In this document: piece after piece, positions 17,537 through 26,996 of the stretch
Layout: the number at the start of each line of letters is the position of its first letter
How positions within the stretch are numbered: position 1 is the first letter of the stretch
From: Sphingomonadales bacterium
Lineage (GTDB): Bacteria; Pseudomonadota; Alphaproteobacteria; Sphingomonadales; Sphingomonadaceae
NCBI GenBank assembly: GCA_025352685.1
Contig: JANXSN010000106.1
Coordinates: forward strand, 1-64,000
Direction: 5' to 3'
Length of the DNA stretch: 64,000 nt
The notes under the pieces: model-generated
What the model was told of the DNA's origin: nothing
The model's database searches: none
Seen by the model: the letters and a program-made list of their open reading frames with translations, nothing else
Translations under genes and position numbers: made by a program

Positions 17537-19038
17537 ACAACGCGCTCCGCAAGCAATTCGAACTGGGCTTCAGGAACGAGCTCATCTTGATCGGTCAGGC
17601 GCGTCGGATAATCACCGGTAAAACATGCATCACAATATTGTGGTCGGATATCGGCGCGTTTCGCCTCGCCCAGTGCTTTGTAGAGACCGTCGATTGTGAC
17701 AAATCCCAACGAGTCGGCGTGGATGAAATCCTGCATGCCGCCGACGTCAAGCTTGTGTGCCAGCAACTTGGTCCGTTCAGGTGTATCGACGCCATAGAAA
17801 CAACTATGTCGTGTTGGCGGGCTGGCGATCCGCAGATGAACCTCCGCGGCGCCCGCGTCGCGCATCATCTGCACGATCTTCAGGCTCGTCGTGCCGCGGA
17901 CGATGCTGTCGTCCACGAGAATGATGCGCTTGTCCTTGATCAACGCGCGGTTTGCGTTGTGTTTCAGTTTTACCCCAAGGTGGCGGACTTGATCGCCGGG
18001 TTGGATGAACGTGCGGCCCACATAGTGCGACCGAATGATCCCGAGCTCGAACGGGATGCCCGATTGCTGTGCGTAGCCGATCGCAGCAGGCGTTCCGGAG
18101 TCGGGTACCGGTACGACAAGATCCGCATCGACCGGGTTTTCGATGGCAAGCTGTGCGCCAATGGCTTTGCGCACATCATAGACGCTCAATCCGTCAGGCG
18201 AATCGGCGACAAGCGAATCGGGGCGGCTGAAATACACATGCTCGAAAATGCAGGGACGAGGATGGGCAGCGGGGAAGGGCTTCACAGAACGAACGCCCGT
18301 TGCTGTAACGATGACGAGCTCCCCAGGCTCGACTGTGCGAATATAGGTCGCACCAACCACATCGAGCGCAACGGTCTCCGACGCGAAGATCGTCGCGCCG
18401 TTGAGTTCGCCCATGACCAAAGGGCGGATGCCGAGCGGATCGCGACAGGCGACCATCCCCTCAGTGGTCATGCAAATCAGGGAATAGGCTCCCTCAACCT
18501 GCTTCAAAGCATCGACGAATTTGTCCAGCAATGTTCTATAGGTACTCGTAGCGACGAGGTGGATGAAAACTTCCGTATCACTGGTCGACTGGAAAATAGA
18601 GCCGCGCCGCACAAGCTCGCGGCGGATTGCGATTGCGTTCGACACGTTGCCGTTGTGCGCAATCGCGAATCCGCCCGACGCAAGGTCGGCGTAGAGCGGC
18701 TGCACGTTGCGCAGCGTGGTCTCACCTGTCGTCGCATAGCGAACATGCCCACACGCCATCGGACCCGGAAGGCTACGGATTATATCGTCGCGGTCGAAAT
18801 TGCCCGCAACGTGCCCCATGGCGCGGTGGGTGTGGAACTGCCGTCCATCCCACGAGCTTATCCCGGCCGATTCCTGACCGCGATGCTGCAGTGCATGAAG
18901 TCCGAGCGCGACAAGTGCTGCCGCGGATTCAGAGCCCCACACACCAAAAATACCGCACTCTTCGCGAAGTTTGTCATCGTCATATGGGTGTGTCGTCAGC
19001 AAGGATCGGGTCCGTTGTCGGCGTCGAATGAGGCGCAT
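17533..19038 (-). CDS. purF: Amidophosphoribosyltransferase PurF
   Basis: Catalyses the committed step of purine synthesis: PRPP plus glutamine to phosphoribosylamine. The Ntn glutaminase Cys lies in REECGIFGVWG after a short propeptide; ALQHRGQESAGIS and the PRPP motif ILVDDSIVRGTT (about 358-369) confirm the family. The open frame continues to 19251, beyond homologous sequence and through the hisI promoter region; the ATG at 19036-19038 (MRLIRRRQRT) is the best ATG, while a TTG about 10 codons downstream is possible. At 501 residues the length is normal. Cysteines in the C-terminal third (CDACFTGDYP) resemble the Fe-S ligands of the Bacillus-type enzyme. Confidence 0.95.
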   Translation of the reverse strand: MRLIRRRQRTRSLLTTHPYDDDKLREECGIFGVWGSESAAALVALGLHALQHRGQESAGISSWDGRQFHTHRAMGHVAGNFDRDDIIRSLPGPMACGHVRYATTGETTLRNVQPLYADLASGGFAIAHNGNVSNAIAIRRELVRRGSIFQSTSDTEVFIHLVATSTYRTLLDKFVDALKQVEGAYSLICMTTEGMVACRDPLGIRPLVMGELNGATIFASETVALDVVGATYIRTVEPGELVIVTATGVRSVKPFPAAHPRPCIFEHVYFSRPDSLVADSPDGLSVYDVRKAIGAQLAIENPVDADLVVPVPDSGTPAAIGYAQQSGIPFELGIIRSHYVGRTFIQPGDQVRHLGVKLKHNANRALIKDKRIILVDDSIVRGTTSLKIVQMMRDAGAAEVHLRIASPPTRHSCFYGVDTPERTKLLAHKLDVGGMQDFIHADSLGFVTIDGLYKALGEAKRADIRPQYCDACFTGDYPTRLTDQDELVPEAQFELLAERVV

Positions 19039-19089
19039 ATAGGGACGAGAGGGCGTGCTGTCTCGTTTTTGTAACAGGAATATTTTGCA

Positions 19090-19449
19090 GTGACTGGAGA
19101 TCGCGAAGCTGAAAGTCGCCTGAATCCAAAATGGGATGCGAGTGGTTTGATCACCGGGGTCGTCACTGATGTTGCGACCGGTGAGCTGCTTATGGTCGCC
19201 CATTTGAATGCAGAGGCGCTGGAACTGACCCAGTCTACAGGCGAAGCGCATTTCTGGTCACGCAGCCGCGCCAAACTGTGGCGCAAGGGCGAAGAGTCCG
19301 GGAATGTGCTGCGGGTGATCGAGCTCCGGATTGATTGCGATCAGGACTCGGTGTGGATCAAGGCTGCACCTTCGGGCCCGACTTGCCATACTGGTGCGCG
19401 CAGCTGTTTTTATCGCAGCATCGAGGACGGTTCACTGCACCGGCGGTGA
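19090..19449 (+). CDS. hisI: Phosphoribosyl-AMP cyclohydrolase HisI
   Basis: Third step of histidine biosynthesis: opens the purine ring of PR-AMP. The monofunctional 119-residue protein (no HisE part) has [23 protein letters not shown], the metal site [11 protein letters not shown] (about 80-90) and [14 protein letters not shown] (about 92-105). It uses a GTG start at 19090 and is divergent from purF with 51 bases between the starts. It lies outside any his operon here. Confidence 0.93.
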   Translation: MTGDREAESRLNPKWDASGLITGVVTDVATGELLMVAHLNAEALELTQSTGEAHFWSRSRAKLWRKGEESGNVLRVIELRIDCDQDSVWIKAAPSGPTCHTGARSCFYRSIEDGSLHRR

Positions 19450-19486
19450 GCTTGCGCTTTACGTTTACGTCAACTAGACTCTGCAG

Positions 19487-19912
19487 ATGGCAGACATTGG
19501 CTCCCACGCGACCCTAGAGACGCCGGATTTTCGCGACCGGCATATCTTCTCCATTTCGGACCTCTCAGAGGAGTTCGGGGTCACCGCGCGTGCCCTGCGT
19601 TTCTATGAAGACGAGGGACTGATCTCGCCGGTCAGGCGCGGGACAACGCGGATTTACACCAAGCGCGACCGGGCGCGTCTCGCGTGGATCTTGCGAGCGA
19701 AGCGGGTCGGGTTCAGTCTCGCCGATATCCGCGAGATGATTGACCTTTACGACGTCGGTGACGGCCGCGCCACACAGCGCCACGTCACCATCGAAAAGTG
19801 TCTCGCACGCATCGATCTACTTAGACAACAGCGCGCCGACATCGACGCGCACGTTGATGAATTGCATCGCTTCGTGAAGACGGTCCAGGCGGCCGAACAC
19901 GACACGCACTAA
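19487..19912 (+). CDS. MerR-family transcriptional regulator
   Basis: A 141-residue DNA-binding protein. The N-terminal winged helix-turn-helix includes [20 protein letters not shown] (about 19-38) and [19 protein letters not shown], with the conserved RFYEDEGL motif. A C-terminal coiled coil (about 90-130) gives the dimer interface; there are no metal-binding cysteines like those of MerR or CueR. Alphaproteobacterial regulators of this type sit beside acyl-CoA dehydrogenases and control fatty-acid or branched-chain acyl degradation. It is 21 bases upstream of the acyl-CoA dehydrogenase gene, so joint transcription is likely. Confidence 0.88.
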   Translation: MADIGSHATLETPDFRDRHIFSISDLSEEFGVTARALRFYEDEGLISPVRRGTTRIYTKRDRARLAWILRAKRVGFSLADIREMIDLYDVGDGRATQRHVTIEKCLARIDLLRQQRADIDAHVDELHRFVKTVQAAEHDTH

Positions 19913-19933
19913 CCATCCAACAAGGACATTCTG

Positions 19934-21736
19934 ATGCCCCAATATACCGCCCCGGTCCGCGACACGCGCTTTGTTCTCAACAGCGTGATCGGACTCGATC
20001 GTTACGCCAACCTTCCCGGGTTCGAAAATGCAACGCCCGAGACCGTCGATGCTGTTCTGGAAGAGGGCGGCCGATTTGTAGCGAAGGTCCTGTTCCCGCT
20101 CAACCTGTCGGGCGATCAGGAGGGTTGCACGCGTCATGCCGATGGGTCGGTGACGACGCCCAAGGGGTTTAAGCAGGCCTACAGCGAGTTTATCGCAGGG
20201 GGCTGGACGACGCTCGGCATGCCCGAGGAATTCGGCGGACAGGGCTTGCCGCACGTGATTTCTACCGCGTTTGAGGAATATCTGATCTCGGCCAACATGG
20301 CATTCGCCATGTATCAGGGTTTGACGATGGGGGCTGTCTCGTCGCTGCTGGTGAAGGGATCCGAGCAACAAAAGGCAAAGTACGTTCCCAAGATGGTCGC
20401 GGGTGAATGGGGCGGAACGATGAACCTGACCGAACCGCAATGTGGAACCGATCTGGGTCTCATTACGACGAGGGCCGAACCCAAAGCCGATGGTTCATGG
20501 TTGGTCACGGGCACCAAGATATTCATCTCGTCAGGCGAGCACGACCTGACCGAAAACATCATCCACCTCGTCCTTGCCAAGACGCCCGGCGCACCTGACA
20601 GTGTGAAGGGTATCTCGTTATTCATCGTGCCAAAGTTTCTCGTCAACGACGACGGATCGCTCGGCGCTCGCAACGCGGTGAGCTGCGGAGCTATCGAGCA
20701 TAAAATGGGCATCCATGCCAATTCGACGTGTGTTATGAATTATGATGGTGCGACTGGTTTCCTCGTTGGTGAGGAAATGAAGGGTCTTGCTGCCATGTTC
20801 ATCATGATGAACGCCGCGCGGCTCGGTGTGGGCCTTCAGGGATTAGGCATTGCCGAGGTCGCGCGACAGAACGCGGTCCAATACGCAAAGGATCGCCGTC
20901 AGGGACGCTCGCTGAACGGGGCGAAGGAGCCCAGCCAGAAAGCCGATACGCTGTTCGTCCATCCCGACGTGCGTCGAATGCTGATGGAAGCCAAAGCAAT
21001 GACTGAAGGACTGCGAGCCTTGTGCCTGTGGGGCGCGCTTCAGGTCGATCTGGCCCACAAGGCGCAGACAGAAGCTGAGCGGCAGAACGCCGATGATCTT
21101 ATCTCGCTGCTGACGCCTGTCATCAAGGGATACGGCACGGACAAAGGGTACGAAATCGCGACCGTCAGCCAGCAAGTTTATGGCGGGCATGGCTACATCG
21201 CCGAATGGGGCATGGAACAGTACGTTCGTGATGCGCGGATCGCGATGATATACGAGGGTACAAACGGTATTCAGGCACTCGATCTGGTTGGCAGGAAACT
21301 TGCCAAGGACGGAGGCCGCGCGATCCAATTGTTCTTCAGCGTTGTCACCGACGAAATCGCAGTCGCTAGAACGGTTCCCGAGCTCGCCGATTTTGCCGCT
21401 CGCCTCGAACAGGCGGTAGGCGACCTTCAGGCTTCGACACTATGGCTCATGCAAAATGGCCTGACCAACCCCGACAATGCGGGTGCCGCCTCAGTACCCT
21501 ACATGCATCTCATGGGCATTGTCGCGGTCGGGATGATGTGGCTGCGGATGGCAACCGCTGCGCAACGGCTGTTGGCGGCGGGAGAAGGCGACCCCGCCTT
21601 CCTGAATGCAAAGCTGATAACGGCACGGTTTTACGCTGAACGGATCATGCCCGATACCAGCGCGCTGCGCCGCAAGCTTGAAGCGGGTGCGGAGAGCACA
21701 ATGATAATGCCCGTCGAAATGTTCGAGGCAGCATAG
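19934..21736 (+). CDS. Acyl-CoA dehydrogenase, long form with extra C-terminal domain
   Basis: A 600-residue flavoprotein that introduces a trans-2 double bond into acyl-CoA thioesters. It is longer than the usual 380-400 residue dehydrogenases and follows the DmdC/FadE-like architecture: N-terminal extension, Acyl-CoA_dh N, M ([13 protein letters not shown], about 158-170) and C domains, then an extra C-terminal helical domain from about residue 470. The catalytic base region is [17 protein letters not shown] (Glu about 440). Substrate could be a straight-chain or sulfur-containing acyl-CoA; not decidable here. The upstream MerR gene is its probable regulator. Confidence 0.92.
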   Translation: MPQYTAPVRDTRFVLNSVIGLDRYANLPGFENATPETVDAVLEEGGRFVAKVLFPLNLSGDQEGCTRHADGSVTTPKGFKQAYSEFIAGGWTTLGMPEEFGGQGLPHVISTAFEEYLISANMAFAMYQGLTMGAVSSLLVKGSEQQKAKYVPKMVAGEWGGTMNLTEPQCGTDLGLITTRAEPKADGSWLVTGTKIFISSGEHDLTENIIHLVLAKTPGAPDSVKGISLFIVPKFLVNDDGSLGARNAVSCGAIEHKMGIHANSTCVMNYDGATGFLVGEEMKGLAAMFIMMNAARLGVGLQGLGIAEVARQNAVQYAKDRRQGRSLNGAKEPSQKADTLFVHPDVRRMLMEAKAMTEGLRALCLWGALQVDLAHKAQTEAERQNADDLISLLTPVIKGYGTDKGYEIATVSQQVYGGHGYIAEWGMEQYVRDARIAMIYEGTNGIQALDLVGRKLAKDGGRAIQLFFSVVTDEIAVARTVPELADFAARLEQAVGDLQASTLWLMQNGLTNPDNAGAASVPYMHLMGIVAVGMMWLRMATAAQRLLAAGEGDPAFLNAKLITARFYAERIMPDTSALRRKLEAGAESTMIMPVEMFEAA

Positions 21737-22120
21737 GTGATTGTTTGCGATAGTCGGCAATCCGCTTGCACGCTTCGGTACCGCGCCGAGCTATGGGTCA
21801 GCGCGCCTCGCCCCGTGTCGCGCCGCTTCGGCGGCGGTTCCCGTCCGGTCTGACGTCGTCGGTTACTGCACGGAATTTGATTGCCGGATCGTTTAGCGGA
21901 TGGATTTCCCAGCGGCGTAACAAGGCCGGCGAGGCAACAAGGTTTGTCGGCGCAATCAGGTCGAGCGTGTGGTGGGGTGCGGCTTGAGGTTTGTCCAAAA
22001 GCGACGTCTACCAATATGTCGCCGCGACCAGTGCTTGACGGGCCCGAAATTATTCCGACACGCATGGCCCAACGCAGGCTATCTCGCCGATCGTGGTCAC
22101 CGTCGCACACGCGGGCGTGT
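21737..22120. other. Intergenic stretch between acyl-CoA dehydrogenase and surE
   Basis: About 384 bases between convergent genes. Short open frames exist on both strands, but their translations are Arg/Pro/Ser-rich with no recognisable domain. No hairpin with a T run and no RNA gene were found by eye. Confidence 0.4.
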
Positions 22121-22891
22121 CTAACAGCCCGAAAGAGCCTGGGTAAGTATGGGGATAGAGACGTAGTGAGTCAGGTCGAGGTGGAGCGGCGTCACGGTTA
22201 TGAAACCGTCAGCAACCGCTTCCAGATCAGTGGCGTGTCCTGGCGTCTGCTTGGTCGCGCCCAGCCCGAACCAATAGTAGGGGTAACCGCGCGGATCTAT
22301 GCCCTTGACGATCTTGGCACGGCCATATTCATGGAAGCCCTGCTCAACTACCTTGACGCCGCGTACGGCATCGGGGGCCATCGCTGGGAAGTTAACGTTG
22401 ATCAGCGTGCGTTCCGGCATTTCGGCAAGGATGAGTGGCTCGAGCACACGCTTCCCCCAAGCTTGCGCGGCCGCGAACGGGACGGTGTCGCCCATGCCTT
22501 CACGCGCATAAACCTGGCTTAACGCAATCGAACGGTAACCCGCGAGCGCCCCCTCCATCGCAGCCGAAACCGTCCCAGAATAGGTCACATCTTCGGCAAG
22601 GTTGGCCCCGCGATTCACGCCCGAGAGGATGAGGTCGGGTTTGGCGTCGCCCATGACGACGCCCAGAGCCATCATGACAGAATCAGTCGGGGTGCCGCTG
22701 ACCGCATAGCGCCGTGCGCTGTGCTCGCGCACCCGAACCGGTCGGCTTAGGGTAAGCGAGTGGCCTGCGCCCGATTGTTCTTCCTGCGGAGCCACAATCC
22801 AGATGTCGTCGGTCAAAGTACGGGCAATCACTTCCAGGACCTTCAGTCCCGGAGCATGGATGCCGTCGTCGTTCGTCAATAGGATACGCAT
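22121..22891 (-). CDS. surE: 5'/3'-nucleotidase SurE
   Basis: A metal-dependent phosphatase acting on nucleoside monophosphates and, in some species, short polyphosphate. The 256-residue product starts [20 protein letters not shown], the defining SurE motif with the metal-binding DD pair (Asp8, Asp9), and has SGVNRGANLAEDVTYSGTVS (about 98-117) contributing the metal-site Asn. The open frame extends upstream into serS, but the ATG at 22889-22891 overlaps the serS stop as TGATG, a typical coupled arrangement. Confidence 0.95.
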   Translation of the reverse strand: MRILLTNDDGIHAPGLKVLEVIARTLTDDIWIVAPQEEQSGAGHSLTLSRPVRVREHSARRYAVSGTPTDSVMMALGVVMGDAKPDLILSGVNRGANLAEDVTYSGTVSAAMEGALAGYRSIALSQVYAREGMGDTVPFAAAQAWGKRVLEPLILAEMPERTLINVNFPAMAPDAVRGVKVVEQGFHEYGRAKIVKGIDPRGYPYYWFGLGATKQTPGHATDLEAVADGFITVTPLHLDLTHYVSIPILTQALSGC

Positions 22892-24192
22892 CAGGGCACC
22901 AGTCTCGTTGCGCCACCCATGTAAGGAATAAGCGCTTCGGGAACGTGCACCACGCCGCCGTCCTGCTGATAATTTTCCAGCACGGCCACCAGCGCGCGTC
23001 CGATAGCAACGCCCGAGCCGTTTAGGGTGTGGACGAACCGTGTCGCTTTTTCGCCAGTCGCGCGATATCGTGCAGCCATCCGTCTCGCCTGAAAATCGCC
23101 ACAGTTCGAACAAGATGAAATTTCACGATAGGAACTTTGCCCCGGCAGCCAGACCTCGAGATCATAGGTTTTTTTTGAGGTAAAACCCATGTCACCGGCG
23201 CATAACAGCATGCGGCGGTACGGCAAGTCGAGGCGGTCGAGGACATTTTCGGCGGCCTGCGTCATGCGCTCGTGTTCCCCTTCGGACTCATCGGGTGTCG
23301 TGATCGACACTAACTCGATCTTGTCGAACTGGTGCTGGCGGATCAGGCCACGCGTATCGCGCCCTGCCGCACCCGCTTCGGACCGGAAGCACGGCGTCAG
23401 TGCGGTGAAGCGTATCGGGAGCTCGGTGGCCGACAATACGCGCTCGCGCACGAGGTTGGTAAGGCTGACCTCGGCAGTTGGGATCAGCCAGCGGCCGTCT
23501 GTCGTCTGGAACAGGTCATCGCGGAACTTGGGTAATTGTCCAGTGCCAAACGCAGCTTCATCGCGCACCAAGAGCGGCGGAGCGACTTCTTCATAGCCAT
23601 AACCGGTCGTGTGTAGGTCAAGCATGAACTGGCCGAGCGCCCGCGAAAGACGCGCAATCGGTCCGCGCAGGTATACAAAGCGCGCGCCGGATACAGTCTG
23701 GGCCGATTCGAAATCGAGACCGAGTGCGGGACCGAAGTCGAAATGTTCACGAGGTGTAAATGCGAACAGCTTGTGGTCGCCTTGTTCGCTGATGACGACG
23801 TTAAAATCTTCGTTCACCCCGTCGGGTACGTCGGGCGCGGGAAGATTGGGGAGCGCCGCCAGCTGCGCGTCAAGCTGCGATGCGGCTTCGGCCGCTTCGC
23901 GTTCGAACTGTTCGATTTCGGTTTTGTCGCCAAGCGTCGCCTTCAAGGCTGTAATCTTGTCGGCGAGAACAGGGCGTTCGCCATCGCTCGCTGCCATCAT
24001 CTGTTTCGTCAGCGGCCCGATTGCTGCGGATATCCGGTTTCGCTCAGCAACGGCTTGTTCGGCCATTGTCATGCGCGCACGGCGAATTGCGTCGTGCTGG
24101 AGTATCGTTTCCGACGACGGCGCCACGCCGCGCCGAGCCAACGCCTGGTCGAATGCAGTAGGGTCGTCGCGGATCAAGCGGATATCATGCAT
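22891..24192 (-). CDS. serS: Seryl-tRNA synthetase
   Basis: Class II synthetase charging tRNA-Ser (and tRNA-Sec where present). The 433-residue protein begins [20 protein letters not shown]. Residues 30-110 form the long antiparallel coiled-coil arm that grips the tRNA variable loop. Class II motif 2 is [20 protein letters not shown] (about 268-287), and motif 3 is near [20 protein letters not shown] (about 385-404). Length normal. It is upstream of, and coupled to, surE. Confidence 0.97.
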   Translation of the reverse strand: MHDIRLIRDDPTAFDQALARRGVAPSSETILQHDAIRRARMTMAEQAVAERNRISAAIGPLTKQMMAASDGERPVLADKITALKATLGDKTEIEQFEREAAEAASQLDAQLAALPNLPAPDVPDGVNEDFNVVISEQGDHKLFAFTPREHFDFGPALGLDFESAQTVSGARFVYLRGPIARLSRALGQFMLDLHTTGYGYEEVAPPLLVRDEAAFGTGQLPKFRDDLFQTTDGRWLIPTAEVSLTNLVRERVLSATELPIRFTALTPCFRSEAGAAGRDTRGLIRQHQFDKIELVSITTPDESEGEHERMTQAAENVLDRLDLPYRRMLLCAGDMGFTSKKTYDLEVWLPGQSSYREISSCSNCGDFQARRMAARYRATGEKATRFVHTLNGSGVAIGRALVAVLENYQQDGGVVHVPEALIPYMGGATRLVP

Positions 24193-24237
24193 GGCCGGGC
24201 GCTATGGCGCCGAGCTCGAACGCTTGCAACCTTGCGT

Positions 24238-25128
24238 TCAGGCTGCGTTGCGGCGGGCGATACGACCGCGGACGACAAGCGTCGCTGCACCCAGCCCGAA
24301 CAATAGCATCATCGGCGGCGCCGGAACCGGGTGAGGCTCATGGCCGCCCGATGAACCGCCCGATGAACTGCTCGATGACGTGCTACCGCTGGTCGACGAG
24401 CTGGTGCTCGTGGACGAACTGCCGCTGGTAGAGCTGCTGCCGCTTGTCGAAGTGCTCGAAGATACGCCGCTACTTGTCGAGGTCGAAGACGAGACTCCCG
24501 ACGAAGTGCTGGTCGAAGAACCGCCGTTCGACGTTGATGTCGACGAGCCACCGTTGGACGTCGACGTCGAGGATCCCCCCGTCGAGGTCGAAGAGCCCCC
24601 GGTCGAAGTCGACGATCCTCCTGTCGAGGTCGAGCTCCCGCCCGAACCGCCGCTGGACGTTGAGGTAGAACCGCTCGTTGTTGAAGTTACAACAACGCTC
24701 CCGCTGCTCCCGCCTGAGCCACCGAAAAATCCGCCAGCAAAGAATCCGCCACCAAAGCCGCCGAATCCGCCTGAACCACCGACCACGACTGGGATCGCAC
24801 CGCCGCTGCTGGCGAACGCTGACTCGCGCGTCTCCATCGGCGGAAGCGCGATGAGAGCGCCGCGCGATGTAACCGTCGTTACGGTCGGCGCCGCGCAGGC
24901 GAGCTGCGTGGTCACAATGCGGCGAAAGCGTTTGATGACCCGGTGACAGCCCAGGCCGACGCCATTACGGCAGACCGAGGCGACGCGGACCGGCGCGCGC
25001 TTTTTGACTTTGTATACGTGCGCTGGACGAGCCATCGGTTGGCCTGCGACGTGCATTGCACCACCGCCGATGATTGCACCGCCACATGCGCAGGCGCAAA
25101 GTTTCGCGAGAGCCATCTTTACCGACAT
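24238..25128 (-). CDS. Ser/Thr/Gly-repeat surface protein with PEP-CTERM-like tail
   Basis: A 296-residue exported protein of unknown role. The start MSVKMALAKLC (25128) follows an AGGA seven bases upstream; a hydrophobic export segment is at about 5-25. Next comes a basic Cys-containing stretch (about 35-80), a Gly-rich block (GGFGGFGGGFFAGGFFGG), then about 110 residues built on GGSSTST-type heptads that drift to STSSGVS and SGSSSTS. The C-terminus HPVPAPPMMLLFGLGAATLV followed by an RGRIARR cluster resembles a PEP-CTERM sorting signal (short Pro motif, one helix, Arg tail) with PAPP in place of PEP. Such proteins are usually processed by exosortase and often glycosylated. No exosortase gene is in the window. 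Confidence 0.7.
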   Translation of the reverse strand: MSVKMALAKLCACACGGAIIGGGAMHVAGQPMARPAHVYKVKKRAPVRVASVCRNGVGLGCHRVIKRFRRIVTTQLACAAPTVTTVTSRGALIALPPMETRESAFASSGGAIPVVVGGSGGFGGFGGGFFAGGFFGGSGGSSGSVVVTSTTSGSTSTSSGGSGGSSTSTGGSSTSTGGSSTSTGGSSTSTSNGGSSTSTSNGGSSTSTSSGVSSSTSTSSGVSSSTSTSGSSSTSGSSSTSTSSSTSGSTSSSSSSGGSSGGHEPHPVPAPPMMLLFGLGAATLVVRGRIARRNAA

Positions 25129-25488
25129 AGCATCGTCCTGTTCAATCACGCCGGCCGGATGTGCGCGACATACGCGCGATCGGCCTTTTCAGGACTCAGG
25201 GACTGCGGCGAACAAACTGGTTTCGCAACCCGATTTGACCCAATATTGCGCGTCCTCAAGCTGTTTTCCCCGGCAGCGCACCAACGCAGACGGTTAATGT
25301 ATCATTTAGGGGCTATTTCAATGGCGATGGGCGCCAACACGGTGCGGCGAAGGCAAAGGATCGACCATGAATTGTCACATTTTAGCAGATGCTTGTGCGC
25401 CCGTTTGCGTCTCTCTATAGGCCCGCCCCATAGAGGTTACGGATGGGCCCGCGTCTGACGGGCCGCCGGACCGCGAAGGAGTAGCGGG
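25129..25488. other. Upstream region of dksA and of the repeat protein
   Basis: About 360 bases between divergent genes. No coding frame of quality. An inverted repeat CTCTAT (25413-25418) / ATAGAG (25430-25435) with an 11-base GC-rich spacer lies about 55 bases ahead of dksA and might be a regulatory or RNA hairpin. The dksA ribosome-binding site AAGGAG is at about 25476-25481. Confidence 0.35.
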
Positions 25489-25956
25489 ATGGCGACGGCA
25501 CTAAATTCGTCGGGTTTCGGGCAAGGATCGGGGTCGGTGAGCGCAAACGAAAATCACCCCGACTATCGGCCAACGGCTGACGAGCCCTTCATGAACGAGC
25601 GGCAGCTTGCCTATTTCAGGGACAAGCTGGCAGGTTGGAAAGAGGCGATTTTGCGCGAGTCGCAGGACACTCTGAACACCTTGCAAAATGAACCGCTTCG
25701 CGAACCGGATGTTACGGACCGGGCATCGAGTGAGACCGATTGGTCGATCGAACTGCGAACCCGTGATAGACAGCGCAAACTCATCTCAAAAATTGAAGCG
25801 GCACTCCGTCGGATCCAGGACGGAGAGTATGGCTACTGCGAGGTTACCGGTGAGCCCATTTCACTCGGGCGCCTCGAGGCACGGCCGATCGCGACGATGA
25901 CGGTAGAGGCGCAGGAAGCGCACGAGCGGAACGAAAAGGTCTCTCGCGACGAATAA
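25489..25956 (+). CDS. dksA: RNA polymerase-binding protein DksA (zinc-less type)
   Basis: Secondary-channel factor that, with ppGpp, retunes transcription of rRNA and amino-acid genes. The 155-residue protein has the coiled-coil domain (about 40-115) with the tip acidic-Ala equivalents in DRASSETDWSIEL and the globular end GEYGYCEVTGEPISLGRLEA. Only one cysteine of the four zinc ligands of E. coli DksA remains (Cys in GYCEVTGEP); this is the zinc-independent variant typical of alphaproteobacteria. Strong AAGGAG before the ATG. Confidence 0.93.
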   Translation: MATALNSSGFGQGSGSVSANENHPDYRPTADEPFMNERQLAYFRDKLAGWKEAILRESQDTLNTLQNEPLREPDVTDRASSETDWSIELRTRDRQRKLISKIEAALRRIQDGEYGYCEVTGEPISLGRLEARPIATMTVEAQEAHERNEKVSRDE

Positions 25957-26041
25957 TCAGCCCGGCTGTCCGCGTTTACAATTTTGGCAGCTTTTGTGCG
26001 ATAAAGAATGCCAGCCGGAGATTTTTGGTGGACGCGGACCG

Positions 26042-26401
26042 ATGACAAACGAACAGCAGCAGGGCAAACGTCAGAGAAAGCGCGACAGCCTGTTCCTCAG
26101 CGCGAGCGTGCGCATTGCCGATTCGGAGCCATTCATCACGCGCGTACGAAATCTCTCGGCTGGTGGCATGATGATCGATGCGACAACCGAGCTTGCAAAC
26201 GGTACGAGCGTCACGGCAGAAATCAGGGGCATTGGCCAGATTGGTGGTCGAATTGCGTGGTCGTCACCCGGGCGGGCCGGCGTTGCCTTCGACGTTGAAA
26301 TCGACCCCCGACTCGCGCGTGCGAATCCGGGCACTAAATCCGTCTTGCCCGAATATCTGAAATATAAGCCGACACGACGTTCCGGCCTTGCGATCCGCTG
26401 A
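26042..26401 (+). CDS. PilZ-domain protein
   Basis: A 119-residue single-domain PilZ protein. The RxxxR-type segment is KRQRKRDSLFL (about 9-19) and the second motif is NLSAGGMMIDA (about 38-48, N-x-S-x-x-G), both well preserved, so c-di-GMP binding is plausible. A GTG at 25994 would add 16 residues; the ATG at 26042 fits PilZ length better. It follows dksA by 85 bases on the same strand. It is the better-conserved of two PilZ proteins in the window. Confidence 0.85.
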   Translation: MTNEQQQGKRQRKRDSLFLSASVRIADSEPFITRVRNLSAGGMMIDATTELANGTSVTAEIRGIGQIGGRIAWSSPGRAGVAFDVEIDPRLARANPGTKSVLPEYLKYKPTRRSGLAIR

Positions 26402-26421
26402 CGTCGTACGCTGGGTGACGA

Positions 26422-26577
26422 TCACCGTGTCGCAATCGCCTCTTTGAGTCTGAGCTTTTGCTTTTTAAGGATCGCGAGCAGGGCTGAATCCGGATTGGGT
26501 CGCCGCTGTTCGTCTGTGAGGCGCGCCTCGATCTTGGCATGCTTGGCGTTGAGGGAAGAAAGATGCGCGGTGTTCAT
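26422..26577 (-). CDS. YdcH/DUF465-family small protein
   Basis: A 51-residue protein reading MNTAHLSSLNAKHAKIEARL then TDEQRRPNPDSALLAILKKQ and KLRLKEAIATR, ending at TGA (26422-26424). The pattern L-x-x-LK--KL-LK-EI is characteristic of DUF465 (YdcH), small helical-hairpin proteins of unknown function. The predicted fold is two amphipathic helices joined near the DSALL segment. It faces the next DUF465 gene (26751) head to head, with 173 bases between their starts. Confidence 0.8.
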   Translation of the reverse strand: MNTAHLSSLNAKHAKIEARLTDEQRRPNPDSALLAILKKQKLRLKEAIATR

Positions 26578-26750
26578 GGCGCCATGTCTCCTACGACTTA
26601 TGGGTCATCATAAAATCACGAATGGTGTTGATTGTCTCCCCTCTTTTCGCGGAGATTCGGTGAATAATGGGCATTACGCCACGAGCCGATTGTACTTTGG
26701 GTACGATTATCGATTGAGCGCAGGGCGTTGCGCCGATAGCATCGCCTTCA

Positions 26751-26948
26751 ATGGACGAGCGCGACCTGCGGGCACATCTGGAAATTATTCGCACTGAACA
26801 CCGTGACCTCGACCATGCGATCGAGGCGCTTGTTGGTGTCGGAACTCAAGATCAGCTGCGCCTTGCCCGGCTCAAAAGGCGAAGGCTTCGGTTGCGCGAC
26901 GAGATCGTCCGTGCCGAGACGATGCTGATCCCCGATATTCTCGCTTGA
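26751..26948 (+). CDS. YdcH/DUF465-family small protein, second copy
   Basis: A 65-residue charged helical protein: MDERDLRAHLEIIRTEHRDL, then DHAIEALVGVGTQDQLRLAR and LKRRRLRLRDEIVRAETMLI. It has the DUF465 pattern of an acidic first helix, a short linker and an LKRRRLRLRDEI second helix. Divergent from the 51-residue copy. It ends 48 bases before rcdA. Function unknown. Confidence 0.8.
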   Translation: MDERDLRAHLEIIRTEHRDLDHAIEALVGVGTQDQLRLARLKRRRLRLRDEIVRAETMLIPDILA

Positions 26949-26996
26949 AACCACGTTTACCCTGAATAGCGATTTTACCGCTGCTCCGGCTGTGCC

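Noticed and set aside
17587..19074. 495-residue plus-strand open frame
   Set aside because: Exactly antisense to purF; long antisense frames are expected in high-GC coding DNA, and the translation has no domain.
24340..24720. Repetitive DNA considered as a CRISPR array
   Set aside because: The repeats are short, degenerate and codon-phased within a coding frame, with no spacers.
24380..24946. Open frame rich in Pro, Glu, Val and Asp, opposite the Ser-repeat gene
   Set aside because: It is the antisense reading of the low-complexity repeat; the sense strand has a signal segment and a sorting tail.
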